From assembly GCF_002294995.1 (NCBI RefSeq), contig NZ_NSGF01000014.1, positions 106,015 through 170,014 on the forward strand: 64,000 nucleotides of DNA, written 5' to 3'. Shown here piece by piece: positions 1 to 8,801 of this stretch. The translations under genes and the position numbers were made by a program. Below the pieces are notes generated by a model that did not search any database, was not told the origin of the DNA, and saw nothing but the letters and a program-made list of their open reading frames with translations. The DNA is from Mesorhizobium sp. WSM3860. Its GTDB lineage: Bacteria > Pseudomonadota > Alphaproteobacteria > Rhizobiales > Rhizobiaceae. Every line of letters starts with the position of its first letter. The stretch's first letter is position 1.

Positions 1-578
1 TTGCTGTAGTGGGCAATGAGGAACGCCGCGACCTCGATGGCCACGACGCTCCCCGGGCAAGTGACTATGTTGCCGTCGATGACATAGTTTTGGCTGGTGA
101 TCGGGCTGACATCCTGAAACCTGTCCACGAACTCGCCCAGAGTGTCGAAGTGCAAAGCGCATTCCCGATGCTTGAGAAGGCCGGCCTGCGCCAGCACGAA
201 GCTGCCTGTGCATAAACCGACCATGGGAATGCCGCGCTTGCTCGCGGCCTGCAGATAATCATACGTCCCCGCCGCGATGTCTTTCATATCCCGCAGGAGC
301 CCGCCGCACACGGCCAGGCAGTCATACGCGCCTGGATCGTCCAGATTTCCGTTCGGCACCATCTCGAGGCCGCAGCTCGCGCGCACCGGATGCTGCCCTG
401 CCGAAATGAAATCCCACGCGAAATAGACCTGCCGGCTCTGATCCTCCCTGTCGGCGGCCAGCCGAAGCGCATCCACGAAGCTCGCCATCGGCGTCAGCGT
501 GAAGCTCGGACAAAGGATGATGCCGATCTTCAGGTAGGGAAGTCCTACGCGATCCGGCGCTTTCAGCGCGGGTGTCAA
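1..578 (-). CDS. GlxA-family transcriptional regulator, N-terminal part (cut by window edge)
   Basis: The frame reads from a TTG at 578 and stays open to base 1, so about 192 residues of the N-terminal part are present. The sequence has the DJ-1/PfpI (class I glutamine amidotransferase-like) pattern of GlxA/CdhR/GbdR regulators: an ILCPSFTLTPMASFVDALRLA start, an AVCGGL strand and the nucleophile-elbow-like VGLCTGSFVLAQAGLL. The AraC-type DNA-binding half expected after it lies outside the window. AAGGAG lies just upstream of the TTG, which is why I chose this start. It is divergent from the flavoenzyme at 716, a usual position for the regulator of that gene. It resembles the complete regulator at 5487. 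Target genes and ligand are inferred only. Confidence 0.82.
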   Translation of the reverse strand, partial: MTPALKAPDRVGLPYLKIGIILCPSFTLTPMASFVDALRLAADREDQSRQVYFAWDFISAGQHPVRASCGLEMVPNGNLDDPGAYDCLAVCGGLLRDMKDIAAGTYDYLQAASKRGIPMVGLCTGSFVLAQAGLLKHRECALHFDTLGEFVDRFQDVSPITSQNYVIDGNIVTCPGSVVAIEVAAFLIAHYS

Positions 579-715
579 GGCAAGCTCCTTCTCGCTTACG
601 ATAGCCTGCTCCAATTCTTATGAAAAACGTATCGAAATCGCAATTCGTGAATTTCGCGAACCGCTAATGTTCGGTCATCCCAATCAGGTGAGCGCTCACG
701 GCGCGGAAACCAAAG

Positions 716-2713
716 ATGACGCTGAAGCCGGCTTTCCCGAAAATCCTCGAGCCGCTTCAACTGCGCCACAAGACGCTGCGCAACCGGATCAATTTCGGGG
801 CTCACACGGCCAACATGGCCGAGGACGGTCTGCCTGGAGCGCGGCACCTGGGCTACTACCTGGAGCGAGCCAGGGGAGGCGCGGCCATGATCGTGGTCGA
901 GCCTATGCCGGTCCATCGCACGGCTCGGCTGACGCGCGGCAATTTCCGTCACGACGACGATGCGGTGATCCCCGGTTTCAGGGCCATCACCGATGCATGC
1001 AAGGCCGAAGGCGCGGTGATGGTTCACCAGCTTTACCATGTCGGCCAGCATGGGGATTACGACAATTCCTACTCGGCCAACTGGTCTCCATCCGGGCTGC
1101 CGTCTTACCACGATGGAGACGGTAGCCATCGGATGCGGCAAGCAGAGATCGAGGAGATCATCGAGAGCTTCGTTGGCGCCGCTGTCCGAGCCAGGGAATG
1201 CGGTTTCGATGGTGTGGAATTATTCGGCCCCTACAATTCGCTCATCGAACAGTTTTGGCTTCCATGGTCGAACCGGCGCGACGACCGCTGGGGCGGCTCG
1301 TTCGAAAACAGGATGCGATTCTCGACCGAGATCACCTCGCGCATTCGTGCGGCCGTCGGTGAAGAGTTCATTATCGGCCTCGCCTCGAGCATCGATACCT
1401 CTGTCGACGTGGGGATGAACACGGGACTGCTCCAGGAGATCGCCGCGTATCACGATACGCGGGCGCTGATCGATTACATCAGTTGCGGCACGGGCAGCTA
1501 TTTCGACCACTCCTCGGTGATGCCGACCTTCCTGTTTGCCGACAAGCTTGGCGCTCCCAACGCCGAGGCGCTGAAACAAGTCTGCAAACACACCCGCGTC
1601 CAGGCGGAAAGCCATATCCGGACGCCAGAGAATGCCAACGAGGTCATCTCGTCGCGGCAGGCGGACATGATCAGCATCGTTCGCGGACAGATCGCCGATC
1701 CCTATTGGGTGAGAAAGGTGGAGAGCGGCAGGGACGCCGACATTCGCGGCTGCATCTCGTGCAACCAGATGTGCTGGGGAAGGCGGTCGAGAGACTATTG
1801 GATCTCGTGCCTCGTCAATCCTTCGGCCGGCCGCGAATTCGAGTGGAGCGGCGATCGCTTCGGCCCGGCCGAGTCGCCGAAGCGTGTGCTGGTGGTGGGA
1901 GGCGGCCCGGCCGGTCTTGAAGCGGCTCGCGTCGCCGCCGAGCGAGGTCACAGCGTGACGCTCGCGGAGGCCGGCTCTCAACTCGGCGGGCAGTTCAGGC
2001 TTGCGGGCTTGCAGCCTCGCCGGTCTCAAATCCTGGAGCTGATCGACTGGTACGAACGACAGTTGACCGGACTGGGCGTGACCGTTTTGTTCAATACCCC
2101 GCTCGATGCTGGGGAGATTGCCAGCCGCGACTTCGAGGAAATCGTCATTGCGACGGGCTCGCAGCCAGCAGGAACCGGTTTCCAGCGTGGACTGCCTGGG
2201 CAGGACCGCCTTCCGGGTGTGGACTTGCCCAACGTCTGGTCCGTCGAGGACGTCATGACCCGGACGGCACGGCTGGGCGACCATGTGCTCCTCATCGATG
2301 ACACCGGTGATTGGCGGGGTCTCGGCACCGCTCTCGAAATCGCGGCGTCTGGCCATCGCGTCACAGTCGTCACCTCCTGGCCGGTGCTCGGACGTTACCT
2401 GCAGCGGACGGAAAGCGACGGCGTGGCGCGGGCCAAGCTCAGGAGCGCCGGCGGCGACTGGATAACCGACTCCGTAGTCAAGGAATGGCATGGCGACCGC
2501 GCGACGGTCAGGTGCCACCTCGACGGCGCCGAAACCGTCATCAGCGCCGACACACTGATCCTTGCGACCACCAACGTCTCGGACACGTGGGTGCTGGATG
2601 ATCTCGAAGATCTGGCACCTGCGCTGAAGCCGAAGATCATCGGCGACGCCTTGGCGCCGCGGCTCGCAGTGGCTGCAATCTACGAGGGGAGGGTGCTTGG
2701 CCAATCCATCTAG
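716..2713 (+). CDS. FMN/4Fe-4S/FAD oxidoreductase of the trimethylamine dehydrogenase / dimethylglycine demethylase type
   Basis: This 665-residue protein has an old-yellow-enzyme-type FMN barrel (about residues 5-335), a Cys cluster C346-x2-C349-x3-C353-x11-C365 fitting a 4Fe-4S centre, and a C-terminal FAD/NAD(P) half starting at the dinucleotide motif VVGGGPAGLEAA near residue 390. This order is that of trimethylamine dehydrogenase, 2,4-dienoyl-CoA reductase and the DgcA/StcD N-demethylases. The usual barrel motif HAAHGYL is replaced near residues 168-175 by ELFGPYNSL, so it is unlikely to act as an ordinary enone reductase. Two GlxA-type regulators and transport genes nearby fit catabolism of an N-methylated amine or betaine in the cytoplasm. 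The substrate cannot be told from sequence. Confidence 0.85.
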   Translation: MTLKPAFPKILEPLQLRHKTLRNRINFGAHTANMAEDGLPGARHLGYYLERARGGAAMIVVEPMPVHRTARLTRGNFRHDDDAVIPGFRAITDACKAEGAVMVHQLYHVGQHGDYDNSYSANWSPSGLPSYHDGDGSHRMRQAEIEEIIESFVGAAVRARECGFDGVELFGPYNSLIEQFWLPWSNRRDDRWGGSFENRMRFSTEITSRIRAAVGEEFIIGLASSIDTSVDVGMNTGLLQEIAAYHDTRALIDYISCGTGSYFDHSSVMPTFLFADKLGAPNAEALKQVCKHTRVQAESHIRTPENANEVISSRQADMISIVRGQIADPYWVRKVESGRDADIRGCISCNQMCWGRRSRDYWISCLVNPSAGREFEWSGDRFGPAESPKRVLVVGGGPAGLEAARVAAERGHSVTLAEAGSQLGGQFRLAGLQPRRSQILELIDWYERQLTGLGVTVLFNTPLDAGEIASRDFEEIVIATGSQPAGTGFQRGLPGQDRLPGVDLPNVWSVEDVMTRTARLGDHVLLIDDTGDWRGLGTALEIAASGHRVTVVTSWPVLGRYLQRTESDGVARAKLRSAGGDWITDSVVKEWHGDRATVRCHLDGAETVISADTLILATTNVSDTWVLDDLEDLAPALKPKIIGDALAPRLAVAAIYEGRVLGQSI

Positions 2714-2825
2714 GCCGCAGCCAACGGCCGGACAACGCCAGCAGTCGCCCCTCTTCGGCCAGCGACGCATCGAACTGGCTGGGCAACGCGTGAGAGACAA
2801 AAACCGTCAACAGGGAGCATTCGAA

Positions 2826-4478
2826 ATGAAGTTTTTCAAAAGCGGAGGAACCCGCGTACCAAAAGCGATAACGCGCATGGCCAAGGACGCTCGTGAGGGC
2901 CTCATGGACCGGCGCGAATTCCTCGCGATTGCCAGTGCGTTCGGCGCATCGACCGCGGTCGCTTACGGCATGGTCGGCCTGGCCGCGCCGACACCGGCGC
3001 TCGCCGAGGAAGGCAAGAAGGGCGGAACGCTTCGCGTCGCCATGGTCGTGAAGCAACAGAAGGATCCGCGGACCTATGATTGGGTCGAGATGGCCAATAT
3101 CAGCCGCACCTGGCTGGAGCCGCTGGTCAGGTATACCCGCGAATTCACCTTCGAGCCGGTTCTTCTGGAGAGCTGGGAGGTCAACGGCGACGCCACCGAA
3201 TATCTGCTCCATGTCCGCAAAGGCGTAACCTGGAACAACGGCGACACCTTCAACGCCGACGATGTCGTCTACAACTTCAGCCGCTGGTGCGACAAGAACG
3301 CGCCGGGCAATTCCATGGCGGCACGGGTCAACAGCCTTGTCGACCCGAAGACCGGCAAGGTGCGCGAGGGCGCCGTTACCAAGGTCGATGACTACACCGT
3401 CAAGCTTTCGCCGAGCGACCCGGACATCGCCATCATCGCCAATATCACCGACTATCCGGGCCTGATCGTGCACCGGAATTTTGACGCCGACGGCGCCAAT
3501 CCGGTCACGAAGCCGATCGGGACCGGTGCGTTCGAGCTCGTCTCCTACGACGTCGGCCAAAAGGCCGTCGTTAAGCGGCGCGAGAACGGCAAGTGGTGGG
3601 GTGGCGAGGCGTTGCTGGATGGGATCGAGTTCATCGACTACGGAACCGATCCAGCCGCGATGGTAAGCGCCTTTGAGGCCGGCGAGGTTGATCTCAACAA
3701 TGAGACCGGAGCGGACTACGTCGAGATCCTAGACAAGATTGGGCTTCACCAGACGGAGATCCAGACCGCGACCACACTGGTTGCCCGTACCAATGTCACG
3801 CAAAAGCCCTATGACGACCAGCGTGTGCGCAACGCTCTCCAGATGGCGGTCGACAATAACGTCGTGCTTCAACTCGGCTATGCGGGGCGCGGCACGGTGG
3901 GCGAGAATCATTTTGTCAGCCCAATTCACCCCGAATACTATCCCTTGGCCAAGAAAGCGCGCGACCCGGCAGGAGCGAAAAAACTCATGGCGGAGGCGGG
4001 CCAGGCGGATTTCGAGCACGAATTGATCACCGTCGACGATGACTGGAACAAGAGCACGGGGGATGCGATCGCCGCTCAGCTTCGCGACGCGGGCATCAAG
4101 GTCAAGCGCACGGTGATGCCCGGCTCGACCTTCTGGAACGACTGGACGAAGTACCCTTACTCTCTGACCGTCTGGTACATGCGTCCCCTGGGCGTCCAGG
4201 TTCTGGCGCTGGCGTTTCGCACGGGCGAGGCCTGGAACGAGACGGGCTACTCCAATCCGGAGTTCGACAAGAAGCTCAAGGAGGCCTTGTCGGTGAGCGC
4301 GCCCGAAAAGCGGCGTGAGGTGATGAAGGATATCGAGACCATCATTCTGGACTCGGGGATCATCATCCAGCCTTATTGGCAGAAGCTCTACAATCACATG
4401 AGCAAGAAGGTGAAGAACTACTCCATTCACCCGACGTTCCAGATGGATCTGCAAACGGTCTGGCTGGAACAGGCCTGA
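2826..4478 (+). CDS. ABC transporter substrate-binding protein, SBP_bac_5 (peptide/nickel/opine) type
   Basis: The predicted protein has 550 residues. ATG 2826 is preferred over in-frame upstream starts because AGGGAG precedes it. A DRREFLAI twin-arginine-like stretch followed by a hydrophobic run and PALAEE near residue 60 suggests Tat-type export to the periplasm after an unusually long N-terminal extension. The mature part has the DppA/OppA pattern (WEVNGDATEYLLHVRKGVTW, NNGDTFNADDVVYNF). It starts 112 bases after the flavoenzyme and may be co-transcribed with it. No matching DppB/C/D/F permease or ATPase genes are adjacent, so it is an orphan binding protein here. Its ligand is unknown. 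Confidence 0.85.
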   Translation: MKFFKSGGTRVPKAITRMAKDAREGLMDRREFLAIASAFGASTAVAYGMVGLAAPTPALAEEGKKGGTLRVAMVVKQQKDPRTYDWVEMANISRTWLEPLVRYTREFTFEPVLLESWEVNGDATEYLLHVRKGVTWNNGDTFNADDVVYNFSRWCDKNAPGNSMAARVNSLVDPKTGKVREGAVTKVDDYTVKLSPSDPDIAIIANITDYPGLIVHRNFDADGANPVTKPIGTGAFELVSYDVGQKAVVKRRENGKWWGGEALLDGIEFIDYGTDPAAMVSAFEAGEVDLNNETGADYVEILDKIGLHQTEIQTATTLVARTNVTQKPYDDQRVRNALQMAVDNNVVLQLGYAGRGTVGENHFVSPIHPEYYPLAKKARDPAGAKKLMAEAGQADFEHELITVDDDWNKSTGDAIAAQLRDAGIKVKRTVMPGSTFWNDWTKYPYSLTVWYMRPLGVQVLALAFRTGEAWNETGYSNPEFDKKLKEALSVSAPEKRREVMKDIETIILDSGIIIQPYWQKLYNHMSKKVKNYSIHPTFQMDLQTVWLEQA

Positions 4479-4600
4479 CCGATCGGTGCCCCGAGGTGGC
4501 GGCCGCGGAATCTGCTTCTTGAGAGGGAGGTTTCGCTGCCGGCACCGGGCTCGTCAGCCGGCGTTCTTGTCTCGGCCGCAAGCGCTTTCCTAAGCGGCCG

Positions 4601-5287
4601 TCAGTTATCGCCGACCAGGGCGTCCGCCTTCATACCCTGGGGTGCGATGAACATTTCCATGTTCTCGCGCGACAGTTCCCAGTGCTCGAACACCAGGTCG
4701 ACGACGGCGTCCTCATTATGCGCGCCGATGGCTGAGATGAAGCCGTCATGGTGTTCGACCGCCGTCTGCAGCCGCTTGCGCATGTCGTCATTGCGCGGGC
4801 GAAAGAAGGTGTGGCCGATGCGGGCGTGGTCGATCAGCAGCCTGCCGAGGCTTGGCTGAAGATAGGCGTTGGCGGACATCTCGCCGATGATCTCGTGAAA
4901 CCTGTTGTTCTCGACCACCATGGAAAGCGCGTCGCCCGACTTGCTCGCGGCACGGAAACGCTCCTGCGTGTCCTTCAGGTCAACCATCTGCGAAGGCTTG
5001 AAATTCTGCACGGCCAGCCGGCCGATGGCGGCGTAGACCATCGGAGCGACCAGGAAGAATTGCCGAAGGGTCGAATGGTTCATCGGAACGACCCTGGCGC
5101 CCCGGTTCGCGCGGATTTCAATATAACCTTCGCCTTCCAGCCGGCGGAAGATTTCCCTGACCGGGGTCCGCGACAGGCCATAGCGCTCGCTCAGCGCCAC
5201 TTCGTCCAGATCCTCGTCGGGATCGAGCTCCATTGTCAGGATGCGACGCTTCAGATCGTCGTAGAGACTGCCCTTGCTTCCCTTCAT
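4601..5287 (-). CDS. GntR-family transcriptional regulator with FCD-type ligand domain
   Basis: This 228-residue protein has an N-terminal winged helix (residues 5-70; LSERYGLSRTPVREIFRRLE is the helix-turn-helix and GYIEIRANRGARV the wing) and an all-helical C-terminal FCD domain with conserved metal-type positions (NNRFHEIIGE, VEHHDGFISAI). Such proteins are usually repressors released by an organic acid. GAAGGTG precedes the ATG. It is convergent with the binding-protein gene and divergent from the GlxA-type gene at 5487. The 200-base divergent gap, which contains TTGTATTTTCTTGGTACACAA, is the likely control region. The ligand is not known. Confidence 0.88.
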   Translation of the reverse strand: MKGSKGSLYDDLKRRILTMELDPDEDLDEVALSERYGLSRTPVREIFRRLEGEGYIEIRANRGARVVPMNHSTLRQFFLVAPMVYAAIGRLAVQNFKPSQMVDLKDTQERFRAASKSGDALSMVVENNRFHEIIGEMSANAYLQPSLGRLLIDHARIGHTFFRPRNDDMRKRLQTAVEHHDGFISAIGAHNEDAVVDLVFEHWELSRENMEMFIAPQGMKADALVGDN

Positions 5288-5486
5288 GGCGCACCTTCGG
5301 AATCATCTCTGCCAATCGACATATCCGGCACGGTTGGAAGAGTCGCATGCACATGCAAGTGAGTCAACGGATTGTATTTTCTTGGTACACAATATATGAC
5401 CGGATGGATCGGTGGCTCGCCCAAATGACAGCCAGGACGGCGATCTTGTCTGAATGAGCTTCGGATAACGCGAGGGTCGGCAAAGC

Positions 5487-6467
5487 ATGGCCAAGAAGTT
5501 TGCGTTTCTCCTGGTGCGCGATTTCACTTTGTCGCCGCTGTCGCTGTTCATCGACACGCTGCGCCTGGCCGGCGACGAGGGCGATCGCAGCCGCAGGGTA
5601 GAGTTCGACTGGCAGATCGTCGGCGAGCGCGGCTTGCCGATCAGGGCGAGCTGCGGCGTCGAGCTATTGCCGACCAGGGCGATCGGCAATCCGGAGGATT
5701 TCGACAACGTCGTCGTGGTCGGCGGCCTGCTCGACACCAACCGCAACCTCAGCGCTGAAAAGGAGGCCTTCCTTGTCCGGGCCGCCGACAAGGGCGTGCC
5801 GATAACCGCGCTGTGCACGGGAAGCTTCGTGCTGGCGCGCTACGGCTTGCTGGACGGCTACAGCGCCGCCGTCAGCTGGTTCCACATCAAGGATTTCCGC
5901 GCCGAATTCCCCGATGTGAATGCGCATGCCGACAGCCTCTATTCCGTCGACCGCGGCCGCGCGACATGCGCCGGCGGCACGGGTGCTGCCGACCTCGCCG
6001 GCTATTTCGTGTCGCAATTCATCGGTCAGAAGGCGGCGGAAAAGGCCGCCAAGATCCTTGTGCTCGATCGCATCCGCAACATCCGGGACGTGCAGCCCGT
6101 CGGCGACCTGTTTCCCGAAGCGTCGAGCCGTGCGGTGAAGCGAGCCTTGCTGCTGATGGAAAGCAGCCTGCAGGAAAAGATATCGGTCACCGAGATCGCA
6201 AGCCGGTTGAATTGCTCCAGGCGCCAACTCGAGCGTCTTTTCGCGACCGAGCTGGGCACGAGCCCGATGGCCGCGTACCTGGCGCTCAGGGTTCACTACG
6301 CCAAGTCGCTGCTGGAAGGCAGCGACCTGCAGATAGGCGACATCGCCTACAGATGCGGCTTCGAAAATGCCGGGCACTTCAGCCGGGTATTCCGCCAGCA
6401 CACCGGCATCACGCCGACCAATCTCAGGCATCCCGGCCGCTTGGCTGCTCAAGCGGCGAAGCAGTGA
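5487..6467 (+). CDS. GlxA-family transcriptional regulator (DJ-1/PfpI plus AraC-type HTH)
   Basis: This complete 326-residue protein has an N-terminal DJ-1/PfpI-like domain (about 1-190, with VVVGGLLDTN and the elbow ITALCTGSFVLARYGLL) and a C-terminal AraC/XylS DNA-binding domain (about 220-315, with VTEIASRLNCSRRQLERLF and IGDIAYRCGFENAGHFSRVF). Family members CdhR, GbdR and ArgR-type proteins activate breakdown genes for carnitine, glycine betaine or arginine-related compounds. It is convergent with the ABC transporter operon ending at 6506 and resembles the cut gene at 1-578. That repetition around a demethylase-like enzyme supports a quaternary-amine theme. The assignment to a ligand is inference. 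Confidence 0.9.
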   Translation: MAKKFAFLLVRDFTLSPLSLFIDTLRLAGDEGDRSRRVEFDWQIVGERGLPIRASCGVELLPTRAIGNPEDFDNVVVVGGLLDTNRNLSAEKEAFLVRAADKGVPITALCTGSFVLARYGLLDGYSAAVSWFHIKDFRAEFPDVNAHADSLYSVDRGRATCAGGTGAADLAGYFVSQFIGQKAAEKAAKILVLDRIRNIRDVQPVGDLFPEASSRAVKRALLLMESSLQEKISVTEIASRLNCSRRQLERLFATELGTSPMAAYLALRVHYAKSLLEGSDLQIGDIAYRCGFENAGHFSRVFRQHTGITPTNLRHPGRLAAQAAKQ

Positions 6468-6505
6468 ATTCCTGAAGGCCGGATGCGGACGAGGGGCATG
6501 GTACC

Positions 6506-7666
6506 TTACGAAATTCGCTGCCCGTTCTCGTCGAGCAAAACACAGCTGCTCGGATCGAACCCGACCTCGATGGTCTCGCCCTCTCGGACGATGCGGCCGT
6601 TGATCGGCGCGTTGGCACGGATGCTCGTCTTGCCGCCGATGTCGATTTCGTAGATGGCGCTGCCGCCGAGATACGAGGTCGAGACGACGCGGCCGGAGAG
6701 CCGGTTGGCGCCTCCTGCAGGACCGACCGACAGTTTCTGCGGCCGGACCACCACGGTGACCCTGCTGCCGGGCTTAAGCGGCCGCGGCGATGTCACATTG
6801 ACCGTCTGGCCAGCGGCGAGCGCGACCGCCGTCGTCCCGTCGGATTTGCTGACGGTGCCGGCAAGCATGTTGGCCTTGCCAAGGAAATCGGCGACGAAGG
6901 CGGTGGCGGGCCGCTCATAGACCTCCTCCGGCGCGCCGATCTGCTCGACCGAGCCGCCGTTCATCACCACGATGCGGTCCGACATGGAGAGCGCTTCTTC
7001 CTGGTCGTGTGTGACGAAGATGGCGGTGATGCCGGTTGCCTTCTGGATCTTCTTGATCTCGACGCGCATCTCCTCGCGCATGTTGGCGTCGAGCGCCGAC
7101 AACGGCTCGTCGAGCAGCAGCACCTGCGGCTCGAAGACGATGGCCCGCGCCAGCGCGATGCGTTGCTGCTGCCCGCCCGACAATTGCGAGGGCAGTTTCT
7201 TCTCGCTGCCCGGCAGCCGCACCATGTCGAGCGCCTGGCCGACCCTGCGCGCGATCTCGGGCTTCGGCACGCTGCGATATTTCAGGCCGAAGGCGACATT
7301 GTCGAACACGCTTTTGTGCGGGAACAGCGCGTAGCTCTGGAACACCAGGCCGATGTTGCGCTTGTAGATCGGCACGTCGTCGACCCGCCGCCCATCGATC
7401 ATGATCTGGCCGCCCGAAATGTCGACCAGGCCGGCGATGGAGCGCAGGATCGTCGTCTTGCCGCAGCCCGACGGCCCGAGCAGCGTGACGAAGCTGCCCT
7501 TGCGGATCGACAGCGAGAAGTCGCGCACCGCGACGAACTTGCCGTAGGCGATGTCGATATCGCGGAACTCGACCGCCGGCTGCCCCGCATCCATGTTGGG
7601 GACGGTCCCGGGTGCCCCGGCCGAGACCGGCCGGGGGCTGAGTGACGCTTCGCTTCTGTCAGGCAC
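6506..7666 (-). CDS. ABC transporter ATP-binding protein, spermidine/putrescine (PotA) type
   Basis: This 386-residue protein (from a GTG at 7666) has Walker A GPSGCGKT (64-71), Q-loop VFQSYALFPH, signature LSGGQQQR (162-169), Walker B LLLDEP (about 183-188) and switch His VTHDQEEA (His220), then a C-terminal TOBE domain. This is the layout of the MalK/PotA group. The GTG overlaps the end of the binding-protein gene by 8 bases, and an in-frame ATG at 7594 is an alternative start. It is the last gene of a four-gene minus-strand operon. It would energise import of a polyamine, amino acid derivative or betaine-like compound. Confidence 0.92.
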   Translation of the reverse strand: MPDRSEASLSPRPVSAGAPGTVPNMDAGQPAVEFRDIDIAYGKFVAVRDFSLSIRKGSFVTLLGPSGCGKTTILRSIAGLVDISGGQIMIDGRRVDDVPIYKRNIGLVFQSYALFPHKSVFDNVAFGLKYRSVPKPEIARRVGQALDMVRLPGSEKKLPSQLSGGQQQRIALARAIVFEPQVLLLDEPLSALDANMREEMRVEIKKIQKATGITAIFVTHDQEEALSMSDRIVVMNGGSVEQIGAPEEVYERPATAFVADFLGKANMLAGTVSKSDGTTAVALAAGQTVNVTSPRPLKPGSRVTVVVRPQKLSVGPAGGANRLSGRVVSTSYLGGSAIYEIDIGGKTSIRANAPINGRIVREGETIEVGFDPSSCVLLDENGQRIS

Positions 7667-8801
7667 CTTTCGCGATCCTGTCCCACTGCTTGGTCCAGGC
7701 GTCCTCGTTGGTCGCCCAGTAGACCGGATCGGCGAAGGTCAGCGCCTTCATCGAGCCGGTCTTGTCGAAAGCCGGCAGCTTCTCGATCTTCTCGCTGAGC
7801 TTGACCTTGGTCGGGTCGAGCGATGGCGGGTAGCTCTGGCCCTCGGCCACCGCGATCGAGGTTGCCGGGTCGAGCATGAAGTTGATCAGCTCTTCGCATT
7901 CGGTCATCGGCGAGCCTTTCAGGATCAGCATATCCTCCATCCAGGCATAGGAGCCCGCCGGATCCAGATAGCCGATCGGATGGCCCTGATCCTGCAAAGC
8001 GGCGACGCGGCCCGACCAGGCGTCGGTCACCACGATCTCGCCCTTGGACAACAGGTCCATCAGCTCCGCGCCGGAGCTCCAGAATTTTTTGGCGAGGTCG
8101 CGCGTCTCGCGCACCTTGGCCCATATCGTGTCCATGTCCTTGATGTTGTTGGGATCCTGTCCGGTGGCCAAAGCCGCGTACCAGACGCGCGTGGTCATGT
8201 CGGCATAGCCGCCGACCTTGCCGGCGTATTTCTTGTCGAGCAGCAGGCCGGCACCCTTTTCCTTCGCTTCCTCCGGCGAGATCACCTTGGTGTTGTAGGC
8301 GATGCCGGTGGTGCCGTAGTCGTAAGGCACGGCCGAGAGCTTTGGCGTCAGCTTGCGGAACGGCTCGATCATCGGCTGCAGCACATTCGCCATGTTGGGA
8401 ATGTTGGCCTCGTTGATCTCCGAGTTCATGCCGGCATTCACATATTTGATGTAGTAGTTGACGCCGGACGAATGCACGATCTGGAAGTCGCCGGGCTTCG
8501 CCGTCTTGATCTTGGTGATGATCTCGTTCTCGTCGCCGAACGTGCCCTGGACCACCTTGATCTTGGTCTTGGCCGTGTAGGGCTGGAAGGCGTATTTGTC
8601 GATCGCCTCCTGCACCGTTCCGCCCCAGCCGTCGAAGCGCACCTGCTCGACTGCCGCGAGCGCGCGGCTCATCCACGGCATGGAGAGGCCGGCCGAGGCC
8701 GCAGCGGCAGCGGTCAGGCTCAGAAACGTGCGGCGGCTCAAGTCGCCGTTCACGTAGCGGTCGTGCAGCCGTTCCAGCCGCCTGGTGGTGGATAGTTTCA
8801 T
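7659..8801 (-). CDS. Periplasmic substrate-binding protein, PotD/extracellular solute-binding type
   Basis: This 380-residue protein has a Tat-like leader: SRRTFL at residues 22-27, then an Ala-rich hydrophobic segment ending SRALA. The mature domain has the PotD-like pattern FDGWGGTVQEAIDKYAFQPY, VVTDAWSGRVAALQDQG and YLDPAGSYAWMEDMLILK. It delivers ligand to the two permeases encoded just upstream. It overlaps the permease gene before it and the ATPase gene after it by a few bases, a sign of translational coupling. The Tat rather than Sec leader suggests folding before export. The ligand is not identified. Confidence 0.9.
   Translation of the reverse strand: MKLSTTRRLERLHDRYVNGDLSRRTFLSLTAAAAASAGLSMPWMSRALAAVEQVRFDGWGGTVQEAIDKYAFQPYTAKTKIKVVQGTFGDENEIITKIKTAKPGDFQIVHSSGVNYYIKYVNAGMNSEINEANIPNMANVLQPMIEPFRKLTPKLSAVPYDYGTTGIAYNTKVISPEEAKEKGAGLLLDKKYAGKVGGYADMTTRVWYAALATGQDPNNIKDMDTIWAKVRETRDLAKKFWSSGAELMDLLSKGEIVVTDAWSGRVAALQDQGHPIGYLDPAGSYAWMEDMLILKGSPMTECEELINFMLDPATSIAVAEGQSYPPSLDPTKVKLSEKIEKLPAFDKTGSMKALTFADPVYWATNEDAWTKQWDRIAKGA

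Noticed and set aside
1220..2800. Minus-strand 526-codon ORF opposite the flavoenzyme gene
   Set aside because: It is a high-GC shadow: the + strand frame has clear FMN, 4Fe-4S and FAD motifs, and this frame has no family features.
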